Assembly: GCA_003562535.1 (NCBI GenBank) | Contig: PWUP01000226.1 | Coordinates: forward strand, 1 to 9,862 | Origin: Gammaproteobacteria bacterium | Lineage (GTDB): Bacteria; Pseudomonadota; Gammaproteobacteria; Competibacterales; Competibacteraceae | Reading direction: 5' to 3' | Length of the DNA stretch: 9,862 nt | Part shown: in pieces, positions 1-6,649 of the stretch | Numbering within the stretch: the first letter of the stretch is position 1 | Layout: the number at the start of each line of letters is the position of its first letter | Program-made: the position numbers and the translations under genes | Notes under the pieces: model-generated | Told to the model about the DNA's origin: nothing | Databases searched by the model: none | The model's input: the letters and a program-made list of their open reading frames with translations, nothing else

Positions 1-645
1 CTGGCGGAAACCTACACCCAGCGCAAATGCTTTGCCTATGGGCGTAAAGGCCAGCCGGTGAAGCAAACTGAATTGTTGAAAAATGTGCTCTCCGGCGTGC
101 AGTTGACTTACCAGAATCTGGATTCCGTCGAACTGGGGGTCACGACCATCGATCATTATTTCGATACCTTAGGCGGTATTAGCCGCACGGTGAAACGTAC
201 TCGCGGCGAGTCAGTACCCGTTTACATCAGTGACCAAACCACCAGTGACGGCAAAGTGCGTACTCTCGGTGAACAAGTCGCGCTGGAAACCCGCACTCGG
301 ATGCTGAATCCGAAATGGTATGAAGGCATGTTGAAACACGGCTATGAAGGGGTGCGCCAAATCGAAGAACACGTCACCAATACTATGGGCTGGTCCGCAA
401 CGACTGGCGAAGTGGCGCCTTGGGTGTATCAACAGCTTACCCAAACCTATGTGCTGGACCCGGAGATGCGCGAACGACTGGCGGCGCTGAATCCTACCGC
501 CTCAGCCAAGGTTGCGCACCGGCTGCTGGAAGCCCATGAACGTCAATATTGGAACCCCGATGAAGCCATGCTGGAGGCCCTACGCCAAGCAGGCGAAGAA
601 CTTGAAGACCGCCTCGAAGGCGTAGGTGCAGAGGCTGCCGCTTAA
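1..645 (+). CDS. bchH: Magnesium chelatase large subunit BchH, C-terminal part (partial)
   Basis: This is the last 214 codons of the large, porphyrin-binding subunit of Mg-chelatase. With BchD and BchI (not in this window) it inserts Mg2+ into protoporphyrin IX, the first step committed to bacteriochlorophyll. The frame is open from base 1, so the start lies upstream; the whole protein is normally about 1,200 residues. Recognisable family stretches are QRKCFAYG near the window start, followed by VELGVTTIDHYFDTLGG, VYISDQTT, and WYEGMLKHGYEGVRQIE with TNTMGWSATTG, all typical of the CobN/BchH C-terminal domain. The stop TAA at 643-645 shares its last A with the bchL start (TAATG), indicating translational coupling. 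Assignment to BchH rather than CobN rests on these motifs and on the adjoining bchL and bchM. No defect is visible in the part present. Confidence 0.96.
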   Translation: MAETYTQRKCFAYGRKGQPVKQTELLKNVLSGVQLTYQNLDSVELGVTTIDHYFDTLGGISRTVKRTRGESVPVYISDQTTSDGKVRTLGEQVALETRTRMLNPKWYEGMLKHGYEGVRQIEEHVTNTMGWSATTGEVAPWVYQQLTQTYVLDPEMRERLAALNPTASAKVAHRLLEAHERQYWNPDEAMLEALRQAGEELEDRLEGVGAEAAA

Positions 646-1550
646 TGAGCACGATTCCACTGTCGGCACTGCGTCATCAATTGCGTCATCCTGATGGCGA
701 AGGCAGTGTCCAAGTCGAAATGGACCCGAGTGTGCAGATCGGCAAAGCCAAGGTGTTTGCCATCTATGGCAAGGGCGGCATCGGTAAAAGCACAACCTCC
801 AGTAATCTATCGGTGGCGTTTTCCAAACTGGGCAAACGGGTATTGCAGATCGGCTGTGACCCGAAACACGACTCCACGTTCACCTTGACCAAGCGCTTGA
901 TGCCCACCGTTATTGATGTCTTAGAATCGGTTGATTTTCATGCGGAAGAATTGCGCATCGAGGATTTTGTTTACGAGGGCTACAGCGGGGTGATGTGTGT
1001 CGAAGCCGGTGGCCCTCCAGCCGGTACCGGTTGTGGCGGCTATGTGGTCGGGCAAACGGTGAAATTACTCAAAGAACATCACTTGCTTGAAGACACCGAT
1101 GTGGTGGTTTTTGATGTGCTCGGTGATGTGGTATGCGGCGGGTTTGCCGCGCCCTTGCAACATGCAGATCGGGCCTTAATCGTCACGGCGAACGATTTCG
1201 ATTCGATTTTTGCCATGAACCGTATCGTCGCAGCCATTCTAGCCAAAGCCAAGAATTATAACGTCCGCGTCGGCGGGGTGATTGCCAATCGCAGTGAGGC
1301 CACTGACGAGATTGACCGTTTCAATGCCGCCGTCGGTTTGAAAACCTTGGCGCATTTCCCCAATCTCGATGTGATCCGCAAAAGTCGCTTGAAAAAATCC
1401 ACCTTATTTGAAATGGAGGCGTGTCCTGAGCTGGAAGCGGTGCAACAAGAGTATCTGCGTTTAGCGGCTACCCTCTGGGCAGGCACTGAACCGTTGCTAG
1501 CGGAGCCTCTAAAAGACCGTGACTTATTCGATCTATTGGGGTTCGATTAA
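645..1550 (+). CDS. bchL: Light-independent protochlorophyllide reductase, iron-sulfur ATP-binding protein BchL
   Basis: BchL is the NifH-like homodimeric ATPase that passes electrons through a [4Fe-4S] cluster to BchN-BchB, reducing ring D of protochlorophyllide in the dark. The 301-residue protein has the usual family length. The P-loop GKGGIGKST is at residues 42-50, the switch-type motif GCDPKHDSTFT at 70-80, and two cluster-ligand cysteines at 130 (in GTGCGG) and 164 (in DVVCGG). Their 34-residue spacing matches the intersubunit cluster ligands of characterised BchL. Start ATG 645-647 overlaps the bchH stop by one base, and the TAA stop overlaps the bchM start in the same way, so bchH, bchL and bchM are probably translated together. 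The BchX paralogue of chlorophyllide reductase is the main alternative, but motif content and the bchH-bchL-bchM order favour BchL. The enzyme family is oxygen-sensitive. Confidence 0.97.
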   Translation: MSTIPLSALRHQLRHPDGEGSVQVEMDPSVQIGKAKVFAIYGKGGIGKSTTSSNLSVAFSKLGKRVLQIGCDPKHDSTFTLTKRLMPTVIDVLESVDFHAEELRIEDFVYEGYSGVMCVEAGGPPAGTGCGGYVVGQTVKLLKEHHLLEDTDVVVFDVLGDVVCGGFAAPLQHADRALIVTANDFDSIFAMNRIVAAILAKAKNYNVRVGGVIANRSEATDEIDRFNAAVGLKTLAHFPNLDVIRKSRLKKSTLFEMEACPELEAVQQEYLRLAATLWAGTEPLLAEPLKDRDLFDLLGFD

Positions 1551-2251
1551 TGGATAACTCCTCTTACCGGCAGCGGCGCAGCAAACTTGAAGAATACTTT
1601 GATCGGACAGCCGCGCAGACTTGGGCGCGCTTGACTTCAGATGCCCCAGTCAGTCGGGTGCGTGCTACCGTGCGAGCCGGAAGAGATCGGATGCGGCAGA
1701 CGTTATTGGATTATCTGCCTGCTGATTTAAGCGGGCGACGGCTGCTCGACGCCGGGTGTGGCACCGGGGCTTTGGCGGTGGAAGCCGCCCGCCGTGGTGC
1801 CCAAGTGGTCGCTATTGATCTATCGCCGACCCTAGTGGATTTAGCGCGTGAGCGTCTGCCGGACGACATTGATCCAGCGACCATCGAGTTTCACAGTGGC
1901 GATATGCTGGATCCTAACTTGGGACACTTTGATCATGTCGTGGCTATGGATTCTTTAATCCACTATCACGCCGCCGATATCGTCCGGGTTCTTGTCGCTC
2001 TGGCTGAGAGGACTCAGCTTTCGATGGTGTTTACTTTTGCCCCGCGCACGCCCGCACTGACCCTGATGCATACGGTGGGCAAGCTGTTCCCACGCAGTGA
2101 CCGCGCACCGGCTATCGAACCGGTTGCTGAGCACACATTGCGCCGCCTGTTAAGTGCTGAGAGGTCACTGGATGGCTGGAGTATAGATCGCACCCAGCGT
2201 ATCAGCAGTGGCTTCTACACCTCACAGGCCCTGGAGCTTATCCGCCTATGA
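1550..2251 (+). CDS. bchM: Magnesium protoporphyrin IX O-methyltransferase BchM
   Basis: BchM transfers a methyl group from S-adenosylmethionine to the C13 propionate of Mg-protoporphyrin IX, giving the monomethyl ester used by the cyclase that forms ring E. The 233-residue product is of normal length. It has a class I SAM-binding motif LLDAGCGTGALA at about residues 65-76, the acidic ribose-binding position VVAIDLSP at 87-93, and the following GDMLD and VAMDSLIHY stretches of this family. The N-terminal segment YFDRTAAQTWARLTSDAPVSRVR is also typical of BchM/ChlM. Its ATG at 1550 overlaps the bchL stop by one base, and its TGA overlaps the lhaA start by four (ATGA). It therefore sits in the middle of a coupled chain with the preceding and following pigment steps. 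No anomaly is seen. Confidence 0.95.
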   Translation: MDNSSYRQRRSKLEEYFDRTAAQTWARLTSDAPVSRVRATVRAGRDRMRQTLLDYLPADLSGRRLLDAGCGTGALAVEAARRGAQVVAIDLSPTLVDLARERLPDDIDPATIEFHSGDMLDPNLGHFDHVVAMDSLIHYHAADIVRVLVALAERTQLSMVFTFAPRTPALTLMHTVGKLFPRSDRAPAIEPVAEHTLRRLLSAERSLDGWSIDRTQRISSGFYTSQALELIRL

Positions 2252-3696
2252 ACGTGATCAGCCTAAATCAGATCAATGCCCGTATCGCCCAAGTGTGGTC
2301 GCGGGTTGGTCCAGAGTTTTTACCGTTTGCCGATGCGGCCAGTGAAACCTTACCACTGGGGCGGCTGCTGCGCTTGTCGTTATTCCAGATTTCAGTGGGC
2401 ATGGCGGTCGTGTTGCTTACCGGTACTCTGAACCGCGTGATGATTGTTGAACTCGGGGTATCGGCCACCTTGGTCGCCATGATGGTGGCCTTGCCCTTGG
2501 TGTTTGCCCCGTTTCGGGCTTTTCTTGGCTTTCGCTCTGATACCCACCGCTCGGCGTTGGGCTGGCGGCGGGTGCCGTACATCTGGATGGGTACGTTGCT
2601 CCAGTTCGGCGGCTTGGCCATTATGCCGTTTGCGCTGTTCATTCTTTCTGGTGATACCCACGGGGCATTGTGGATCGGTCATGCCGGTGCCGCTTTAGCG
2701 TTTTTGATGGTTGGAGCGGGTTTACACACCGTGCAAACCGCTGGTCTGGCATTGGCCACCGACATTGCTCCTGAAGACACCCGACCTCGGGTGGTGGCGT
2801 TGTTATACGTCATGCTGCTGGTCGGTATGTTAGGCAGTGCCTTGTTATTTGGAGTATTACTTGATGATTTTAATCAAATTCGTTTGATTCAAGTCATTCA
2901 GGGTGTCGCGCTTGCTACGATGGTGCTGAATATTATTGCCTTATGGAAGCAAGAGGCTCGTGATCCCAGCCGCACTCGTAAAGATACCCCGCGCCCAGCG
3001 TTTCGCGACGCTTGGCGACAGTTCACCGCACAACATCAGGCCAAGCGCTTTCTGTTGGCGATTGCCCTAGGTTCGGCGGCGTTCAGCATGCAGGATGTGT
3101 TGCTGGAGCCTTATGGCGGAGAGATTCTCGGCCTGTCGGTAGGCGCGACGACCACACTGACTGCGCTGCTGGCCGCAGGAACCTTAGCCGCTTTCGCTTT
3201 AGCCGCCAGAGTTTTGGCTCGTGGGCTGGATCCCCATCGCCTCTCAGCCTTCGGGGTACTGGTTGGGGTGGTAGCCTTCACAGCGGTCATTTTTGCCGCT
3301 CCTTTGGATTCTCCCTTGCTGTTCCGCTGCGGTGCCGTGTTGATTGGTTTCGGTGGGGGTCTGTTCATTGTCGGAACGCTGACGGCGGCTATGGGCTTAG
3401 CTCATGATGGCCAAAGCGGCTTGGCTCTTGGTGCCTGGGGGGCAGTGCAAGCCACTGCAGTCGGTGTCGGCATTGCCTTGGGCGGATTTATTCGCGACAT
3501 CGTTTCCACTCTCGCCGAACGCGGTCTATTGGGGGCCACATTAAACGATCCGGTCACCGGCTACAGTGTGGTGTATCACATTGAAATCGTATTGCTGTTT
3601 GCCACGTTAGTGGTAATCGGTCCACTCGTGCGGTTTACGAGTGCAGTCCGGCGGTCATCGCCGTCCAAGCTCGGTCTGGCTGATTTTCCCAGCTAG
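2248..3696 (+). CDS. lhaA: LhaA/PucC-family MFS protein, light-harvesting 1 assembly factor
   Basis: This 482-residue polytopic inner-membrane protein belongs to the BCD (bacteriochlorophyll delivery) branch of the major facilitator superfamily. The sequence shows about twelve hydrophobic helices and the family signature RSDTHRSALGWRRVPY at about residues 96-111 in the loop after TM2-TM3. The N-terminus, with LPFADA and LPLGRLLRLSLFQISVGM, is also typical. Family members promote assembly of LH1 (LhaA) or LH2 (PucC). Position between bchM and puhA identifies the LhaA type. The start ATG 2248 is fixed by an ATGA overlap with bchM. In better-studied relatives a puhA promoter lies inside lhaA; I could not locate such a promoter here from sequence alone. 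Assembly function is inferred from family and context, and whether it transports pigment is not evident. Confidence 0.93.
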   Translation: MNVISLNQINARIAQVWSRVGPEFLPFADAASETLPLGRLLRLSLFQISVGMAVVLLTGTLNRVMIVELGVSATLVAMMVALPLVFAPFRAFLGFRSDTHRSALGWRRVPYIWMGTLLQFGGLAIMPFALFILSGDTHGALWIGHAGAALAFLMVGAGLHTVQTAGLALATDIAPEDTRPRVVALLYVMLLVGMLGSALLFGVLLDDFNQIRLIQVIQGVALATMVLNIIALWKQEARDPSRTRKDTPRPAFRDAWRQFTAQHQAKRFLLAIALGSAAFSMQDVLLEPYGGEILGLSVGATTTLTALLAAGTLAAFALAARVLARGLDPHRLSAFGVLVGVVAFTAVIFAAPLDSPLLFRCGAVLIGFGGGLFIVGTLTAAMGLAHDGQSGLALGAWGAVQATAVGVGIALGGFIRDIVSTLAERGLLGATLNDPVTGYSVVYHIEIVLLFATLVVIGPLVRFTSAVRRSSPSKLGLADFPS

Positions 3697-3707
3697 CCCA
3701 TTTAATT

Positions 3708-3715
3708 GAGGAGGT
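3708..3715 (+). promoter_or_regulatory. Strong Shine-Dalgarno of puhA
   Basis: GAGGAGGT lies nine bases before the puhA ATG, within the 28-base spacer after lhaA. It is near-perfect anti-16S complementarity, much stronger than anything ahead of bchL, bchM, lhaA or puhB, whose starts overlap the preceding gene. This fits the need for high-level synthesis of a structural reaction-centre subunit and confirms the puhA start. Confidence 0.85.
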
Positions 3716-3724
3716 TATATTCTC

Positions 3725-4552
3725 ATGCCTATCGGTGCCATCACAGGCTACATTGATGTAGCTCAAGTTACTCTTTACGTGTTTTGGCTATTTTTTGCCG
3801 CACTGATTATTTATCTTCATCGTGAAAATAAGCGTGAAGGTTATCCCTTAGAGTCGGATCGTTCTGACAAAGTCAAAGTCCAGGGTTATCCACCCGTACC
3901 CCCGGTTAAGGAATACCGCTTACCGGATGGTCGCGTTATGGTGACTCATCGACCCGATACCCGTGAAGTACTTGCCGAACCCGTCGCTAAATGGCCGGGT
4001 GCTCCGCTGCAACCGACCGGTGACCCCATGGTTGATGGCGTAGGTGCAGCGGCGTATGCGGAAAGAGCGGATGTTCCTGAAGAAGATCTGTTTGGCAATC
4101 ATAGAATCGTGCCACTACGAGTGGCCACTGATTTCAAAGTGACCAAAGGTGATCCTGATCCTCGCGGCATGCAAGTAATTGGTCTGGATGACAAAATTGC
4201 AGGGACTGTTAAAGATGTATGGGTCGATCGTTCTGAAATTCGCATTCGTTATCTCGAAGTTGATGTGGCCAATGTCGAGCCTGCACGTCAAGTGCTGGTG
4301 CCCATGACTTTGGTGAAACTGCGTCAGGTGGATCGTGTTAAAACCGATGTGCCGATTGACCAACGGCTATTGGATAAGCCAGGGCGCCCGCGTGAAGTGG
4401 TGGTGAAGTCGGTCATGGCGCATCATTTCGACAAAGCCCCGTTGCTGAAAAACCCCGATCAGGTGACTTTGTTGGAAGAAGACAAAATTACTGCCTTCTT
4501 TGGCGGTGGCCATCTTTACGCCAATCCTGGACGCCAGGAGCCTCTATTATGA
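3725..4552 (+). CDS. puhA: Photosynthetic reaction centre H subunit PuhA
   Basis: PuhA is the H subunit of the type II reaction centre. It caps the L/M core on the cytoplasmic side, takes part in proton delivery to the secondary quinone QB, and is needed for stable assembly. The 275-residue protein has one N-terminal transmembrane helix (about residues 11-31, VAQVTLYVFWLFFAALIIYL) and then a basic, cytoplasm-facing stretch HRENKREGYPLESD. A PRC-barrel domain follows at about 135-200, containing GLDDKIAGTVKDVWVD. The Glu in RYLEVD (about residue 178) is the probable counterpart of the proton-pathway Glu173 of the Rhodobacter H subunit, an inference from motif alignment only. The conserved C-terminal PDQVTLLEEDKITAFFGGGHLYA stretch is complete, and length is slightly above the usual ~255. 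Its TGA overlaps the puhB start (ATGA). Confidence 0.97.
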   Translation: MPIGAITGYIDVAQVTLYVFWLFFAALIIYLHRENKREGYPLESDRSDKVKVQGYPPVPPVKEYRLPDGRVMVTHRPDTREVLAEPVAKWPGAPLQPTGDPMVDGVGAAAYAERADVPEEDLFGNHRIVPLRVATDFKVTKGDPDPRGMQVIGLDDKIAGTVKDVWVDRSEIRIRYLEVDVANVEPARQVLVPMTLVKLRQVDRVKTDVPIDQRLLDKPGRPREVVVKSVMAHHFDKAPLLKNPDQVTLLEEDKITAFFGGGHLYANPGRQEPLL

Positions 4553-5187
4553 ATTTGCAGGACTTGGGCGAGCACGATTACGAGCCCGTCCATGGTCTGC
4601 CAGCACCTTTACCTCAGGGAGAGCACCTGCTATGGCAGGGCGCTCCCTATTGGCGGTCTCTCGCCATTCGTGCCTTTCATGTCCGCAAAGTGTTAATTTA
4701 TTTTGCTCTGTTTGGATTATGGCGGGTTAGTTCAGGTTTGGGCGACGGCTTGAGTCTAGGTGATGCCCTCGCCTCAACTCAAGGTCTCGGCGTTGCGGCT
4801 GTTTCTGCGGTGCTGATTTTAGGACTTATGGCGTGGTCGTATGCCCGAACCACGGTGTATACCGTGACCAATCGGCGGGTGGTGGTGCGTTCAGGGGTTG
4901 CCTTGCCAGTGACTATGAACATTCCATTTCAATTAATTGCTGCCGCCGATTTCAAACAGCATGCGGATCGTAGCGGTGATATTCCGTTACAGTTAGAACC
5001 GAATGAACGAGCGTCGTACATTATGCTCTGGCCTAATGTGCGACCGTGGCATTTTTCTCGGCCTCAACCCATGTTACGGTGTGTGGCTAATGCCAAACAG
5101 GTGGCCGATACTTTAGCTCAGGCTTTGGCGGCAGAACATGCAGAGCATTCGGCACCCGCCTCGTCCAATTCTACGGCAACCGTGTAG
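4549..5187 (+). CDS. puhB: Photosynthetic complex assembly protein PuhB (bPH2/YdbT-like PH domain)
   Basis: PuhB is a membrane protein needed for efficient reaction-centre assembly in purple bacteria. This 212-residue product starts with a soluble segment containing EHDYEPVHGLPAPLPQGEHLLWQGAP, typical of PuhB. Two transmembrane helices follow at about residues 43-60 and 79-98. A bacterial PH-like domain opens with YTVTNRRVVVRSGVALP (about 104-120), the pattern shared with YdbT-type bPH2 proteins. The C-terminal tail after about residue 193 is Ala/Ser/Thr/His-rich and probably unstructured. The ATG overlaps the puhA stop by four bases (ATGA), so translation is likely coupled to the H subunit. 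Function rests on family and on the puhA-puhB-puhC order; the molecular role of the PH domain is unknown to me. Confidence 0.93.
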   Translation: MNLQDLGEHDYEPVHGLPAPLPQGEHLLWQGAPYWRSLAIRAFHVRKVLIYFALFGLWRVSSGLGDGLSLGDALASTQGLGVAAVSAVLILGLMAWSYARTTVYTVTNRRVVVRSGVALPVTMNIPFQLIAAADFKQHADRSGDIPLQLEPNERASYIMLWPNVRPWHFSRPQPMLRCVANAKQVADTLAQALAAEHAEHSAPASSNSTATV

Positions 5188-5193
5188 GTCGTT

Positions 5194-5646
5194 ATGACAG
5201 CTTCAAACTCTCAGCGTTTTCCCCGTTTCGCCCTGATTGCCGTAGCTGCCGTCATCAGCGTAACACTACTGGCGGCGGTTTATGTCAGGGTGAGCGGAAT
5301 GGATATCTCGAATGTACCGACTACAGCCCATGTGGTCGATGCCCGTGAGCTGCGTTTCACAGACGGTGAGGATGGAACGATCAGAGTCTATGCGGTGGCT
5401 GATGAGCAACTGGTGGCCATACTGGAACCGGGTACGAGTAGCTTTATCCGCGGTGTGTTGCGCAGTCTCAATCGCGAACGGCGTTTCCACAATGTGAATA
5501 TTTATGAGCCTTACCGATTAGTGCGTTGGGATGATGGGCGCTTGTCACTGGAAGACCCTGCAACCGGTCAACAGATCGACATCGGTGCCTTCGGCAGAAC
5601 TCAGGTTGACGCCTTTGCCGCCTTGCTGGTCGCCAGCCATCAATGA
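5194..5646 (+). CDS. puhC: Photosynthetic complex assembly protein PuhC
   Basis: PuhC is a small single-pass membrane protein required for normal reaction centre-LH1 levels and photosynthetic growth in Rhodobacter. The 150-residue product has a short basic N-terminus and one hydrophobic helix at about residues 11-31. The remainder is most likely on the periplasmic side. The hallmark is the segment EPGTSSFIRGVLRSLNRERR (about residues 78-97), which corresponds to the conserved GENGFIRGVLR-type motif of PuhC proteins. It is followed by the NVNIYEPYRLVRWDDGRLSLEDPATG stretch, also typical. It begins six bases after puhB with only a weak Shine-Dalgarno (AGGT), so translation probably depends on re-initiation after puhB. 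Unlike the upstream joints there is a 115-base gap before the next recognised gene. Confidence 0.9.
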   Translation: MTASNSQRFPRFALIAVAAVISVTLLAAVYVRVSGMDISNVPTTAHVVDARELRFTDGEDGTIRVYAVADEQLVAILEPGTSSFIRGVLRSLNRERRFHNVNIYEPYRLVRWDDGRLSLEDPATGQQIDIGAFGRTQVDAFAALLVASHQ

Positions 5647-5674
5647 TCCTGTTCATGTTAGGGTGTGTTCAACA

Positions 5675-5755
5675 ATGGTGCAGCATCTCATGATGCTGCT
5701 TACCCTCCTGCTTAATACGCTGCCGGTGTGTCACCGTGCAGCATTAACTTGGTAA
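5675..5755 (+). CDS. Possible 26-residue hydrophobic small protein (doubtful)
   Basis: A reading frame in the puhC-puhE gap would encode a 26-residue peptide beginning MVQHLMMLLTLLLNTLPV, with a Leu/Met-rich hydrophobic core long enough for one short membrane segment. An AGGG at 5659-5662 lies about a dozen bases before the ATG, only a weak ribosome site. The coding strand also carries the perfect hairpin at 5680-5699, which supplies part of the Leu/Met/His codons, so the hydrophobicity may be a by-product of the palindrome. The first twelve bases match the puhE start at ten positions (MVQH against MVQY). I do not recognise it. It could be a real small protein of the puh operon, a coupling leader, or chance; I lean to chance. 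Confidence 0.22.
   Translation: MVQHLMMLLTLLLNTLPVCHRAALTW
5680..5699 (+). terminator. Perfect 8-bp hairpin in the puhC-puhE gap (attenuator or RNA-stability element)
   Basis: GCAGCATC, a four-base loop TCAT, and GATGCTGC form a perfect inverted repeat 34 bases after the puhC stop. No T-run follows (TTACCCTCCTGC), so it is not a standard intrinsic terminator. More likely roles are partial attenuation, or a 3'-end stabilising or processing element that separates puhABC mRNA from puhE. Palindrome presence is certain; function is inferred. Confidence 0.45.
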
Positions 5756-5761
5756 CGGCTT

Positions 5762-6625
5762 ATGGTTCAGTATGGATTCCCAGTGCTGTACACATTGTTT
5801 ATCTGGTGGTTCAGCACGGGGATCATCCTCTATCTCGACGGACTGCCTCGGCATACTTTCCGCTGGAGTATGTTAGGCGCGACCGCGTTGTTGCTGACGG
5901 CCTGCTATGGCCTAGCCGTGAGCAGTACGGATACCAGTGTAGTCGGGGCTTATACCGCATTTACCTGTGGGGTTATGGTCTGGGCGTGGGTAGAGATGAG
6001 TTTTTTGATGGGTTTTATTACCGGTTCATGGCGGAGTGTCTGCCCACCCGATTGTGGACAATGGCGACGTTTTTTCTATGCGGTACAAGCCATTCTTTAT
6101 CATGAATTGGTGATTATTGCCTTGTTGATGGCCATTATCGCTCTGACTTGGAACGCAGAGAATCAAATCGGCATGTGGACCTTCCTGACCCTGTGGTTGA
6201 TGCGCTTAAGCACTAAACTGAATTTATTTCTTGGAGTACGCAATTTAAGTGAAGAATTTCTTCCTGAACACCTGCATTACCTAAAAACTTTTTTTACACG
6301 CAAGCCGATGAATTTGTTGTTTCCTTTTTCGATTACTTTGGGTACCATCGCGGCTGTGTTGCTGGTATTACACATCCCAGCCCCTGAAACCAGTGCTTTT
6401 CATGCGATTGGACTCACCTTAATTGCAACGTTGCTGATTTTGGCCATTCTGGAGCATTGGTTTTTAGTCTTGCCTTTACCTTTTGAAGCGCTCTGGCGCT
6501 GGGGGTTAAAGTCGCGAGAAGTCTATCACCGGGTGGACACCCCCCAACAAGATGACGATCATGACCCCTTACAGCTCTCTGGATGTCATACTCCACCGCA
6601 TAAGCCGGTTGCTGTTAAATCTTGA
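5762..6625 (+). CDS. puhE: PuhE, DUF3623-family photosynthesis-cluster membrane protein
   Basis: This 287-residue polytopic inner-membrane protein belongs to the PuhE (DUF3623) family found in purple bacterial photosynthesis clusters, where mutants show altered bacteriochlorophyll and reaction-centre amounts. Family stretches are LYTLFIWWFSTGIILYLDGLPRHTFRWS at the N-terminus, then TAFTCGVMVWAWVEMSFLMGFITG, RSVCPPDCGQWRRF, HELVIIALL, KLNLFLGVRNLSEEFLPEHL (about 152-171) and KPMNLLFPFSITLG. Seven or so membrane helices are apparent, at roughly 8-25, 37-53, 64-88, 110-129, 139-156, 185-204 and 213-233. A charged tail with DDDHD is not obviously conserved. The ATG at 5762 has a poor Shine-Dalgarno, but conserved sequence begins within ten residues of it. 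In many oxygen-tolerant phototrophs acsF lies directly upstream; here it does not. The biochemical activity of the family is unknown. Confidence 0.9.
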   Translation: MVQYGFPVLYTLFIWWFSTGIILYLDGLPRHTFRWSMLGATALLLTACYGLAVSSTDTSVVGAYTAFTCGVMVWAWVEMSFLMGFITGSWRSVCPPDCGQWRRFFYAVQAILYHELVIIALLMAIIALTWNAENQIGMWTFLTLWLMRLSTKLNLFLGVRNLSEEFLPEHLHYLKTFFTRKPMNLLFPFSITLGTIAAVLLVLHIPAPETSAFHAIGLTLIATLLILAILEHWFLVLPLPFEALWRWGLKSREVYHRVDTPQQDDDHDPLQLSGCHTPPHKPVAVKS

Positions 6626-6636
6626 TCTAATACTCC

Positions 6637-6643
6637 AAGGAGA
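6637..6643 (+). promoter_or_regulatory. Strong Shine-Dalgarno of the aminotransferase gene
   Basis: AAGGAGA sits six bases before the ATG at 6650, inside the 24-base spacer after puhE. It fixes the start codon and suggests the aminotransferase is translated independently of, and probably more strongly than, puhE although on the same transcript. No promoter-like sequence is evident in this short spacer. Confidence 0.8.
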
Positions 6644-6649
6644 CACCGA

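Noticed and set aside
1..645. CobN (cobaltochelatase) as the identity of the partial first gene
   Set aside because: Immediate coupling to bchL and bchM and the BchH-type C-terminal stretches make the Mg-chelatase subunit far more likely.
2268..2682. Two antisense frames of 124 and 96 codons opposite the lhaA 5' end
   Set aside because: They are shadows of the lhaA codon pattern, with no domain, ribosome site or promoter evidence.
3012..3407. 131-codon + strand frame inside lhaA
   Set aside because: It lies wholly in another frame of a well-supported membrane protein gene, has no ribosome site, and its translation has no recognisable domain.
5647..5761. PpsR/CrtJ operator (TGT-N12-ACA) in the puhC-puhE gap
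   Set aside because: TGT and ACA occur in the gap but not at the spacing and symmetry of the operator, so no site is called.
5728..6105. 125-codon + strand frame at the start of puhE
   Set aside because: It overlaps puhE in another frame; only the puhE frame shows family motifs and regular membrane helices.
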